A model generated the notes under the pieces. It saw nothing but the letters and a program-made list of their open reading frames with translations. It searched no databases and had not been told where the DNA came from. A DNA stretch of 64,000 nucleotides from NCBI GenBank assembly GCA_032207245.1, contig CM063510.1:48932495-48996494 (forward strand), given 5' to 3'. The DNA is from Pardosa pseudoannulata. Lineage: Eukaryota; Arthropoda; Arachnida; Araneae; Lycosidae. A program made the position numbers and the translations under genes. Numbering within the stretch: position 1 is the stretch's first letter; each line of letters opens with the position of its first letter. This document shows positions 51,141 to 64,000 of this stretch, in pieces.

Positions 51141-51263
51141 AAATTAGTGGGACGTTGTTCTTCTGTATCAAAATCGTGGGTTTGAATCCCACTGCTGGTA
51201 TGAATGTTCGTAGACGTGCGGAATTGGTTTTCAGCAGTAGGTCACTGAAGCAAAAAAAATGGA
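51141..51263 (+). mobile_element. tRNA-derived SINE, 5' part
   Basis: Head ATTAGTGGGACGTTGTTCTT, then TATCAAAATCGTGGGTTTGA with B box GGTTTGAATCC, then GGTATGAATGTTCGTAGACG and AGCAGTAGGTCACTGAAGC. The 3' tail is missing. It lies 60 bp after a copy that has only the 3' part. Confidence 0.8.
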
Positions 51264-51814
51264 AGTTTTACAATCCATGTTTAGAAAATTTTACATTCTT
51301 ATGAATAATTCAGTAAAAGTCCAGGAAAATAAGTTTTGGATACTTTTGACCCGGATAGGTGGTGAAAATTCTAGGTGAAAAGGAATCTTAAAATAAAAAA
51401 AAATTCTTTAAAATGTTTATTTCTTTTCAAATTTTTTGACTGATCGATAGTTATGAGGCGGGTTAAAAAATAAAGATGGCAGTTTAACATATGTAACATA
51501 ATGTTATAAAGAATTTTTTGGTGTCCAACTCGGTCATCAGTACCGATAACGTAAACATTAACGAAGTGTTCTGTAGTAATTTTTTTCTGTTTAATTTTTT
51601 TTTCTTCTTGTTCGTTCACCCTCAAACTAATATTTACTCATTCCGTTATCTGTCTGACCCAGCCAAGCAGGAAAGACAAATATGTTCTTTGGGATTAAGG
51701 AACCACGTTCGACTATCAGTGACTTTCAGGTCCTAATAAACATAAAACACTCTATTTTCGGCTTTGGAATTTTTGAAGGAAAGGAATGTTTGGGTACAAA
51801 GCCATTGCCGGGGA
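51264..51814. other. No gene seen
   Basis: AT-rich, no recognised feature. Confidence 0.45.
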
Positions 51815-51985
51815 TTGTTTTAGAAGTTCCACAATCTGTACGAAGAAGCGTAGAAGAGGAAGCTAGTGCATTTAAATGAACTTCTGGTTCTTTTTTATAA
51901 AACATTTCAATGCGGATCACATTGGAGACGGAGAACACAAATGGATGAAGCTGGCATTGATATTGGTTTCTTTTTATTGTATCCA
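51815..51985 (+). repeat. ~165-bp direct repeat, first copy
   Basis: TAGTGCATTTAAATGAACTTC, TTCCTTTTT-type run, ACATTTCAAT, CACATTGGAGACGGAGAACA and CACAAATGGATGAAGCTG match 52963-53125 (TAGTGCATTTAAATAAATTC, CACATTGGAGATAGAACG, CACAAATGAACGAAACTG). The satellite block lies between the two copies. Confidence 0.72.
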
Positions 51986-52103
51986 GTGGGGGGCAAATTT
52001 TAGGGGTGCTATTTTACTTAAATATGTAAAATACCCTTTTTTTCACTAAGGAAAATGTATACAAAAATATTTTACAAGACTAATTCTTTATAGTTTTATG
52101 TAC

Positions 52104-52747
<644 letters not shown>

Positions 52748-52962
52748 CTTTCTTTTTCCATCATTGTTTAAAAATTAAAAATAACCATTCATTTTAGAAG
52801 TGTCTATTTCATCAATAGTTAGTATTTAGATAGTAAAATGAACAATTCTAAATAAAAAAGGGGTAATTAAAGTATTTCATGTTTGTTTTATCTACTCACT
52901 TTATTTTCTGCTTTGGAAAACTAAAATGATTGGAATGATTTGACTGAAAGCAAATGAAGATT

Positions 52963-53125
52963 ACTTTAGGAACACCAAAAGTGGAAGAAGATAGACCGGA
53001 CATATAGAAAGTTAGTGCATTTAAATAAATTCCAGATTCCTTTTTAAAATCATTTCATTGAGAAACACATTGGAGATAGAACGCACAAATGAACGAAACT
53101 GAAATGGATGTTAGTTCCCTTTTAT
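52963..53125 (+). repeat. ~165-bp direct repeat, second copy
   Basis: Partner of 51815-51985. Confidence 0.72.
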
Positions 53126-53576
53126 CGTATCTTATCGTTTTAACAAAAGAATGAATTCATGCACCGATGCTTATCATTTGACACAAAGCATAGGGAAAAA
53201 TTTTGTCCATTACAATATAGGAAACGGTAGCGGCTGAGAAGCTGCAAAGCAGCTTCAGGTTTATCTAGCATGAAATGGGAAAATGGATTAAATGAATACA
53301 AAGTTAAAACATATGTAATTTTAAAATTCTCTTCTAGTTTTTAATCTGCGCATTTCTTATTTGTTTATAAAGAAAAAACATATTTAAAAAAATCTTTTAT
53401 TTTATTTTATCAATAATATTACTGATATTGAGATTATAGCGTTCGCAGCTCTAAATGAGCTGAAAAAAGGATAGAGGAGGCTTACGTACAGACTAAAGAT
53501 CTGTATTAGAAACACACAGTGTTAAAGTTATGATGAAGACAGCTAAAAACGATGCTATCTACAGATGAAATGATGA
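53126..53576. other. No gene seen
   Basis: AT-rich spacer. Confidence 0.45.
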
Positions 53577-54256
53577 TCGTTACAGGAATCTGCTTCCTAA
53601 TCGTTCAGAGAGAAAAAAAGGGAGGGGGAAGACACTCTGAGTAGCTCTCCCAACGTTATCAGCCGAGGAGTTCACAGGAGACTCGATCTGTCAAAAAAAA
53701 TTACCCTTGCCATGAACTCCGGTCTTTTTATATCGCCGTCTGCCTGCAGATTTCCATCTCAGCTGATCGGACATCTGGTTGATGACGTGGTGAGGAAACC
53801 GCTTGTAGAACTCTAGTCCGACAGGTGTAAGCCCAGTTCCAAGGAGAGTTTACAGCAATCGGTAGCAATCTAGCCGATCTATAGGACATCATTAATATGT
53901 GTCTCTTGATAAACCTTTGGAGAACAAGGTAGAAAAGTATTGCTGCTTCCCTTACAATGTACAGGATTTCTGTCGTGTGACTCTTTCTTCGGGATGCCAC
54001 TGAAACTAACACTGGAAACACTTCACCAGCATCCTAATGAATTTCTCAGACAGAATAATTGAGATGATCCTCCATGTTAAGAATCCTCTATTCAGCATCC
54101 TATTCTGCGCAAAACAATTTTTTTTCACTAGGTAAAGATGAGCTCAGTTCAAATGCTCACAAAAGGCACGTTATCTATTTCTATCTTATGCCGTTTTTTC
54201 TCACGGTAGTAGATAAGTCTGTATCTGGAAATTTAATGTAACGACAATTCGTTACA
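53577..54256 (-). mobile_element. Possible LTR fragment of a second family
   Basis: The right edge is the palindrome TGTAACGACAATTCGTTACA (54237-54256). On the minus strand this gives a TGTAACGA start, as in many Ty3/gypsy-type LTRs. A TATA-like GATATAAAAAGACC lies at about 53725-53738 on the same strand. TCGTTACA also occurs at 53577. A balanced composition sets the block apart, but no target duplication or confirmed left end was found. Confidence 0.35.
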
Positions 54257-54915
54257 GTATATATATTGATAATAGTTATAGATAGAGGATAATAAATAGT
54301 GATAAATTAAACAATTCTAAATAGCCAAAAAATCGGATTTGGATATCGCATGATTTCTTTGTATGCCTTGATCACCAGATTTCATGATTCTTTTCCAGCT
54401 ATTTCTGGAATGGGCCCGATATAGCATATTCTAGAATGTGTGCGGGACTAGATTCTCGAAGTGCCTGGTTCTATCCTTACAGGCGTACATCTCCGTATAT
54501 ATGCAGAGAACTTGAGGATCAATCTCTTGTCTCGGTTGCTGGCAGGGGGGGGGAGAAAAGAATCAAGAGCAAAAGAAAAATATTAAGACTAAAACTCTCT
54601 GTTTCCGAGGATGATCAAAACTGAGATAATTCTACAGCGTGACATCATTAATGATTTTCACCCTTAAGGGCATGCCACTTCTCTGTGGATTGTGAAATAG
54701 TCTCTCTCGAATATTATTAGCTTTCCATGAGCATATAAGGACTGTTTCAATTGAACTGTTTCAGCTGAAAATATTAGAGTTGTTCAGTTTAGACGTGCAT
54801 TTCGTTGTTAGAAATTCACTAAGAATTGAATTAAAAGCTATCATTAAAGCGTTGCTTATAGGCCAAATCATCAATGAAAAGAAAACATAAATTATGATTT
54901 TGATCAACTAAGAGA
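54257..54915. other. No gene seen
   Basis: A 62-codon frame at 54436-54624 is unrecognised. A run of nine G lies at about 54546. Confidence 0.45.
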
Positions 54916-55514
54916 CTGTTGATGGTGAATGGTTACACCTCTGAAACAGTTACCGAGTTTAAATACCTTGGAACAACTGTCAGCAACAAGAATGAACTTA
55001 ATGTCTGAACTAATTACCGCCTGATGCTGCAACCATATGCTACATTGGCTTAAGAAACTAACAAAGATCACGATTAACTAGCAATAAAGCTAAAATTATT
55101 ATGCATAAAACACTAATTTGACCTCTATGACAGCAAAACCTGGACATGTGGCAAACATATCCAAAACACACTACTAATTTTAAAGAAAAATACTACGTAA
55201 AACTTTCGGGGTTGTCCAAGAAAATAATGCCTGGCAAGTTTTTTACAATTATAAAATTTATAATCAGTATAAACAGTCAGACATTTTTAATGTTATCAAA
55301 CCAAGACGAATAAAGGCACATATTCATATAAGAGGATAACAACCCCACTAAGTTATTAAATCTCAACAAATCCAGAGACTCTAGAAAACGAGGAAGAATT
55401 TCTGTCAGATGACTTGATGGTGTTGAAGAAGACTTAGCATCTGATAGACTGCAATGGAAAAAACTCGTCGGACATCCGTGGCTTATTCTAGGCTGTAGTG
55501 CCAAAAAGAAGTGA
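54916..55514 (+). pseudogene. LINE reverse-transcriptase ORF, C-terminal remnant (RTE-like)
   Basis: Plus-strand reading, with several stops and frame changes. It starts LLMVNGYTSETVTEFKYLGT and TVSNKNE (the FKYLGxxVS motif just after the RT palm). A mid-part follows with SKTWTCGKHIQNTLLILKK (family: GSETWTL...LLIFERKILR). It ends SRKRGRISV, then LDGVEEDLAS, RLQWKKLV and a stop at 55512. The GSRKRGRPxxRWxDxVxxDL end is typical of arthropod RTE-type and related LINE polymerases. The polymerase active site would lie upstream and is absent. Confidence 0.82.
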
Positions 55515-55651
55515 GAAACTTTGTACAATTAATATATAGAGTAGTAATATAAGTATTATGAAAACTTAATTGTTTTGTTTTTCTGTAAATGTTGGATTTT
55601 ATTAAAATAATCTCTTTGTTTGCATTTCAGCTGAACTCCTCTGTTACAATA

Positions 55652-57584
<1,933 letters not shown>

Positions 57585-57706
57585 GGGCCGGTCTCACCAA
57601 AGTCGTTTAACGGCTAACCGCGATTAACCTATGGTGGGACTCAATTATCTGTTTAAATTGAGATTAATCTCTATTAGCCATTAAGTGACTTTGGTGAGAC
57701 CAACCC
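57585..57706. mobile_element. Harbinger-like MITE, copy 1
   Basis: 122 bp. The left end is GGGCCGGTCTCACCAAAGTC. The right end, reverse-complemented, is GGGTTGGTCTCACCAAAGTC. Inner arms continue with TTAACGGCTAACCG / TTAATGGCTAATAG. The left flank is TTA (57582-57584) and the right flank ATA. The pattern of 3-bp TTA/TWA flank and GGGCC-type ends fits PIF/Harbinger derivatives. Confidence 0.8.
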
Positions 57707-57731
57707 ATAAGGGGATAGATTGATAAATTTA

Positions 57732-57837
57732 GGGCCAGTCTAACCAAAGTCGTTTTACTGCTAACCGCGTCCTACCATTGGTTGGCGCCATGGGTTAATC
57801 GCGGTTAGCCGTTAAACGACTTTGTTGAGACCGACCC
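57732..57837. mobile_element. Harbinger-like MITE, copy 2
   Basis: 106 bp. Ends GGGCCAGTCTAACCAAAGTC and, reverse-complemented, GGGTCGGTCTCAACAAAGTC, with arms CGTTTAACGGCTAACCGCG. Perfect TTA flanks at 57729-57731 and 57838-57840. The whole element can fold into one long hairpin. It lies 25 bp from copy 1. Confidence 0.85.
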
Positions 57838-59011
57838 TTAAACGTCTGCTCTTAACCGGGCAAAATAGGACTTGAAATAATGGCATTAAATGCTCGAAAA
57901 GTAGGGAAGGTTGGATTTCGAAAGTTTAAAGACGACAGTATTTTTCGGTGTGATATGAAGCATATTTATACAGTTTATTTTAGAATCGGATAGATAGTTT
58001 AGGAAAAGATAAACTTTACGGGCTTTGAGTTTTGCTAACCCTAACTCATCAAAAATTCAATATGGATACCTCTATCCATTCCAGGTCAAACTGCTTTATA
58101 AATTCGAGGGCAGACGGACAGATAACTTAAGCTATTATTATATAGGGGATACTAAAGTTTTAAAATTTTATGTCATAATAAAAAAAATATTTCAGTTATT
58201 CGCAAACTGGAACTAATATATATGTATATAATTCAATGAAAAAATGAAGTAGAATGAAATTGGGAATAAAGAGTTTAAACTTTGTCCTTTAGTTTTGGAA
58301 ATTGCCTATTTCCTGTTTTTGTGTATCCAATAACGGAAAAAATGGTATTTTCAGGATTACTTTCTAGGTTTACGTTCACGTTGTTTTTTAAAATCCAATA
58401 AAATAGACAAAAATTGTCGTTTTTTATTTCCACACAATGCTCTTTTATTTCCCCTGTAATGCTTTTCTCATGTATTCGCATTTTGTCGCAGTAGTCTGAA
58501 GTGAATTTATGGGACGAAAATATGGATGTGCAAAAAGCATGAACTCTTCTGCTTATTTCTTTTGCATCCCATATCTTTTTATCTGTTCTTGAACGAAATG
58601 GATCAAAAGCTTATGATATTATATTTGCATGATCGCTATTCAGATACGTCGATGCTCTTTTCAGTATGGTTTAAATTTTGCACGGTAAAATTTATGTAGT
58701 TCTCGAAGTAAGTTTTTCACTAGTTTATATATCTTTACCAAATATGGACGATGTTTCGTAGACTAGGAATGTATTTTTGATTTTTTATACGGCATTTTAC
58801 AGTAAATGTCACGATATTTTACAAAGTCTGACACTTTATAATTTTCATATACATGCACAAAGTGAAGGGTATTTTAAGTCTTATGAAAAATAACGGTATC
58901 GATGAAATTTCTTTTGAAGAAAAACATAAGAGATTCTTAAATGCAAATTAATTTAATTTTCAAACAGTGGAGAATGCAAACTTTGACATCAAAAACGACA
59001 GAGGCATTATC
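57838..59011. other. No gene seen; second LINE-tail-like scrap
   Basis: 58025-58160 repeats the TTTGCTAACCCTAACTC block and continues to GACGGACAGATAACTTAAGC, then TATTATATAGGG, which looks like the 3' end of an RTE-type LINE or dependent SINE. Confidence 0.45.
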
Positions 59012-59114
59012 CCATGCCTGTTCTTATCGATTCGGTATCGGCTTTAAGCAGTAGGTTCTGATCTAGTTAGCCTTCATGTAGAAAAAATGTAGGCATGCAC
59101 TCCAAATTAAATTG
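59012..59114 (+). mobile_element. tRNA-derived SINE, 3' fragment
   Basis: GATTCGGTATCGGCTTTAAG, CAGTAGGTTCTGATC, TAGCCTTCATGTAG and tail GCACTCCAAATTAAA. The head is absent. Confidence 0.78.
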
Positions 59115-60116
59115 TTTTAATCTTTTCTTTGTCTGCATAAGATAGTTCTTGTATTTTAACTATTTCCTCATTCGAAATGTTAACCAGGTGAATAGACTTT
59201 TATTTAACACTGAATTGTCAATTTTTTTTCTGTAGCTCTGGACCAGATTTTCATAGAACATTAGTAAGCATTATACAACTTTCAAGAGGGTCTTTTTAAA
59301 CAACCTAAATACCTAAAGACTTGGTAAAAAAGTTTATTTACCAAGATATTTTTTGATTAGTTATTTATAAATGCAAAAACTTTATTTAGCTTATTTCAGA
59401 TATGTTACTGAAATATCACGTTAAAAGGGAAATAACTTATAAGTTTATAATACCTGAAATAATTTAAAACGAATCGTTAAATTACATAAATTTTACCGAA
59501 ACATCGTATCTACATACATATTGTATACATATTGTACATATATTGTATATATCCTTTCCATATATATTGTTTTGGGAATACCATAAAACCTTTCAGTTAC
59601 AAATAAGAATTTCCTTAAAATATAAACCATGCACAGTTGGAAACTGAATATTGTTTTGAAGAATTGAAAGGTAATTTTGCATTCTTTCTTGAAAACAGAC
59701 GAAGGAAATGCCGTCGTAACTGTAGTGTTAGCTCAAGAAACGCTTACAAAGTAAATCAAAAATGAAAAACCAGACTTTTATCATATGTTTTTCTGATCTC
59801 CCGTCAAAAACACAGATAAAGTTTTATTAAATTTAGGATGTTTATATAAAACTATCTTTTCATGTTTTTAATTCTTTCGAATCTTAGTGGAATTTACAAG
59901 GTAGTCAGAAAAAGATCTAAATTGTAATTTCTTTCTTGTTTATCTCGTATATAAGAAATTCTTAAAGCTTTTGTATCTTTTTAAGGCTACAGTAGATTTA
60001 ATATCAATTTTTCTTCAATTTCAGTCCACTTAAGAATTTAATGACACTACAGGTATATTTATGTAAAGAAAGATAAATTTTCAATGTCAATTACTCCAAT
60101 GAAAATTATTTATTGT
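59115..60116. other. No gene seen
   Basis: AT-rich, nothing recognised. Confidence 0.5.
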
Positions 60117-60120
60117 TTAA

Positions 60121-60693
60121 CACTAGATTTACGGATGTTGATCATATACCTATTTTTACTGAAGTGAGCCAATTTGACTCATACAAGAAAATTGAAGTTT
60201 TTTGCAAAGAAAATAGTTCCAAATTAATGTAAGTAAAATGTTTATTATAAAAAATACATAGAAAACATTTTTTACATCTGTTTTTGAAACACACTTCCCT
60301 CAAACATTTCCATTACATTTAGCACAATGGTTTCTACATCTGTTTCTTTTGCATGATTGTTGAACTTGACTATTCTTCCTTGCGTCAGTAGCTTAAATTT
60401 CTGTCAATGGAATGGAAGTGTTTTCGAATTCTTCTCTATATTTACTTCTTAGCTCTTCAGCCAATTGGAAAATAAAATCTTTTCGTGAAATAGTTACTTG
60501 AGTCGTCTCTTTATACAGAACTGTTAAACCATTCTATGAGTCAAATTGGCTCACAACCGTGAAAATAGGTATACCACATTTGATAATGCGAAATGAAGGG
60601 GTCTGTGGGAAAGAGGAATAGGAATGAAAGTTTACATATATTTTATTCCTTAACTAAAAACCAACGTATGCTTTTGAAAAGTGATATTAAAGT

Positions 60694-60726
<33 letters not shown>

Positions 60727-60762
60727 CAAATTTTTAATGAGTCAAATTAGCTAAATCTAATG
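60121..60762 (-). mobile_element. Truncated piggyBac element with both ends
   Basis: 642 bp flanked by TTAA at 60117-60120 and 60763-60766. Ends CACTAGATTTA and, reverse-complemented, CATTAGATTTA. Subterminal GAGCCAATTTGACTCAT, with related sequences at 60537-60554 and 60738-60752. Inside, on the minus strand, is the C-terminal part of a piggyBac transposase. A (TA)12 run at 60697-60720 lies within the element. The bulk of the transposase is deleted, leaving both termini. Confidence 0.88.
60262..60535 (-). pseudogene. piggyBac transposase C-terminus with Cys-rich tail
   Basis: One continuous minus-strand frame reads GLTVLYKETTQVTISRKDFI, FQLAEELRSKYREEFE, a stop, then QVQQSCKRNRCRNHCAKCNG, a stop at the next expected Cys, then GKCV. 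The SRKDFxxxLAEEL helix and the C-x4-C-x3-C-x2-C...C-x2-C knuckle are the known end of piggyBac transposases, where the knuckle helps target-site choice. The second stop (TGA) replaces a zinc ligand, as in the 7.2 kb copy. It is a different lineage from that copy. Confidence 0.85.
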
Positions 60763-60766
60763 TTAA

Positions 60767-63201
60767 AAAAGTATACGTATTGAATATGCTTTTAGTCAAT
60801 TTCCTATTCACATAATAGGACAATTTTAATTGAAAAGATACTTATGGAAAAGGCTCTAAATAATTTCTTTTTACACACAATAGAACAATTTTTGTTGAAA
60901 ATGTACTTATTGGAAATGCCTTAAGTAAACTTTTCCTTCACATCATTTTCCCATAATAGGACAATTTTAATTGAAAAAACCTTTTGGACGTTAGAAAAAA
61001 TTCTTAGTTGTTTTCATATGAATTATTTTATAATGTAACTTAATAACCAAATAGTTTGCAAAGATAAGGTTTCCATATCCGAAAGTAGGAGAAATCGTTC
61101 ATATAAAATTACCAGATGTAGATACGAATAAAGCTGATAGATGAAAATTATGTCTTATAATCTACATTAACTTAATTGGTCAAGGACTCCTGATAACAAT
61201 TGTAACTGAAGTCGATAAAAATATAAAAAGTCAAAAATTCTGTACAACTCCTGTATAGATAGCTCGTCCTGTCATAGTAAATAACTTGTAAAAATGTAAT
61301 TTTATACTTCCAATGTAATTTGTTTGCAATTTATTTCATCTTAAAATTCTTATATGTAATGTAATTTGTTTAATGTAATTAATAAAAATGTATTTTATAA
61401 TAGAAATTCTTATTATAAAAAATAGTTGTATTGAACAACTTCCATTGCTATCTAATTTAAAATTAAAAATTCAGCTAATTTTTTTCACCTCAAAATAGTT
61501 TCCTTGGAGTTGGGAATTTAACAAGTTAATCACAGTTACAAATATTACTAGTAAATATTTTTACAATTTTGACATATTACGTATATCATTTTTCCTTAAA
61601 TTTTCCTTTTAAGTTTTAAATATCACCATTATTAAAACAGGGAGAGATATAAAAACAAACAACATTAAAACTGGTAAAGGGTTAAATTAAATTCTAAATG
61701 TTTATCATAATTATCTGCTTTGATTAGAAAACTTTTAGTAGGGGGGAATACTTTAATTTTACTTATCTGATAAATTTTTAAAGGATTTTTTAAACTAAGA
61801 AATTTTGCAACACAGCTTTTACAAATGAAGCTACAAATCTAGTTTTTATTTCAAATAAAGGGTTTTAATGATAGTTTCAGATTTTAGAACAAGAGCCAAG
61901 AGACATCTTAAAAGGATTCTTTCGAGAAACTGTGAAAATCTGAAAGTTCTATGCTAATATTGTAAGATTAAATAACTTATTTTAAACTTATTTAAAATCT
62001 GAATGTCAGAGTTTTATTCTTTCAAGTTTTGAAGAATGACATAATTTTGTACTTGCACAGAAACAAGGGAAAAATATCGTTCTTTTAAAATGATGTGATT
62101 ACATTGTTAATTTTATTTGTGTGATTAATCATAAAATCTGTCACATTAAATTTTAATAATCTCCAGTTATGTCTAGTGACTTCCATGTTATTTTCCAAAT
62201 ATTTTCCGGGATAAATGTTTACTAAAGTGACCTGTACAAAAAGCAAGCATATATTTTTTCTCATTTTCTTTACCTCTGACAGATAACTGCATTTTAGACA
62301 TGGTGCTGCTAGATAAATATCAGTAGATATGATGCTATGGTGCTGAATTTTGTTGGATTAAATTTTGGTTTCATATTTTGAAAATATGATTCATAAGAAT
62401 ATATGATAATATAATACTTAATACACCGACTGTATCAAATACTTGAGGAAACAGTTGATTTCTATTCAAATGATAACGAATGTTCAGATTTAAAGCTAAT
62501 TCCCTCAAATACATGTGTACATGAAGATATCCGATGATATGCTACAGAATATATGTCGATAAAGTACAAGATTTGAGTGAACAGATTTCTCAATATTATA
62601 GATGATTCCTTTATGAGAATACACGATAATAGGAAACTGAAAGCTTCAATAAAGTCTAAAAGTTTAGGAAACTGTAGATTTCTAGTGAAAAGACAACTAA
62701 AGACTCAATTTTTAGAGTTAAATATTTTTGATACAAGACTGCATTAGGATACACGATGATGCTCATTAAATTGCACTTGTCGAGTGTTTTTAAATGTGTA
62801 CTGTCTGCAAGCCTACTATCTTAAAGTTATTTTAAAGCAAGGAAAGACAAGTAAGGCACACACTTTCAACAAAAAAATTTTTGCATATTAAACTTATTTT
62901 CAGCTTTTAACAGTTTGTTATTTTAATTACAAAACGTCTGCTAAGCTTAAAAATAATGTTCTAGAATTAATACACTAATAATATTTGAGTATTGAGTGAG
63001 TTCAGATTATTTTTTTTCGATTGACAACGGAAAGCTGAATTTTAAGAGATAATTCCATCAAAAATAACGATATATAAGAATGAACAATGATATGCTTCTC
63101 AACATGGTTACTTCCGAATGCTAAGGAATTAGTAGAAAAATATTTTATTGGGCAAGAGCATTCATTCACTTTTTTGGAGAGTTCAAAGACGTTCTCTCTC
63201 T
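60767..63201. other. No gene seen
   Basis: AT-rich. Short direct repeats such as ATAGGACAATTTTAATTGAA occur at about 60806 and 60953, with a variant near 60880. No proteins or element ends recognised. Confidence 0.5.
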
Positions 63202-63710
<509 letters not shown>

Positions 63711-63719
63711 ATAAATATA

Positions 63720-64000
63720 CAGTCTGTTACATAAGAGTGTGTCGCTCATAGCTTGGTCAATAGATAGCGCGCAGATACCGGCTTAATTGCACGTGTTCTT
63801 CAAACATTAGAGAAGAATGCTTTATGGTTATATTCTTTATTAGATTTGTTTTGCTGCGTTTAAATCAACAATTCCAAAATGAGTGCCGCGTATGCGAGCC
63901 GTTTTGAGGCAGTGTTTCTGTGTAACCATCCAAAAGGACCAAAAATGTCTTGTGCAGCTGCAGTCGGTACATGAGAAAGTTGGAGTCGTTCCTAAAGAAG
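63720..64000 (+). mobile_element. Left end of a Tc1/mariner-type transposon, runs off window
   Basis: CAGTCTGTTACATAAGAGTG begins after TA at 63718-63719, directly against the TA array, and resembles a Tc1/mariner terminal repeat. A transposase-like frame starts 159 bp in. The right end is outside the window, so completeness is unknown. Confidence 0.72.
63879..64000 (+). pseudogene. Tc1-type transposase N-terminus, partial and frameshifted
   Basis: From ATG 63879: MSAAYASRFEAVFLCNHPKG, PKMSCAAAV, then a TGA. The pattern xxYEAVFLxxHPxGPKLSxxAAAKYxxKS is the N-terminal HTH of a common arthropod Tc1-like transposase. After about 63963 the homologous reading continues in another frame (RYMRKLESFLKK), so a one-base indel breaks the gene. 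Only the first ~40 codons are in view. Confidence 0.75.

Noticed and set aside
53728..54021. 97-residue minus-strand frame
   Set aside because: Lies within the possible LTR block; no recognisable domain and no start or promoter placed for it.

Overview
This window looks like non-coding DNA from an animal nuclear genome. It is very AT-rich, has no recognisable host exon, rRNA or tRNA gene, and carries long (TA)n tracts and many decayed transposable elements. No operon, Shine-Dalgarno or CRISPR structure is present. The mix of elements points to an arthropod: a tRNA-headed SINE ending in CCAAACCAAACC, a DUF4817-type Tc1/mariner transposase, Tigger, piggyBac, Harbinger-like MITEs and Jockey/RTE-like LINE tails. 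My impression from memory is a spider, probably araneoid, but the sequence alone cannot prove that.

Layout. 0-8.4 kb: an ATT-rich minisatellite, a deleted Tigger element between TA tracts, two solo LTRs of one family, an unnamed repeat, and the C-terminal end of a piggyBac transposase. 8.4-19 kb: mostly featureless, with a DUF4817-family transposase scrap, a decayed duplication, GC-richer islands and SINEs. 19-26 kb: a TA-flanked MITE, two transposase tails, the third solo LTR, a SINE, two long hairpins, a complete 615-bp non-autonomous element and long TA arrays. 29.9-31.5 kb: LINE 3' scraps and a nearly identical 0.6-kb tandem duplication. 32-36.6 kb: SINEs, repeat copies, TA arrays and a TTAA-flanked MITE. 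40-45.8 kb: hAT-like candidates, a minisatellite and a duplicated block. 46.9-55.5 kb: more repeat copies, SINEs, a transposase C-terminus, a higher-order TATA/TATG satellite, a possible LTR and an RTE-like LINE tail. 56.7-64 kb: paired Harbinger-like MITEs, a truncated piggyBac with both ends, a 0.5-kb TC/TA array, and the start of a Tc1/mariner element that runs off the window.

No host genes can be seen working together. What ties the window together is element behaviour. TA-targeting transposons sit directly against TA microsatellites. Autonomous families (DUF4817-type, piggyBac, Tigger) appear with deleted derivatives. Several unnamed low-copy blocks recur locally in diverged tandem form. 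All transposase and RT reading frames found are partial, and most carry stops or frameshifts, so nothing here appears able to move by itself.
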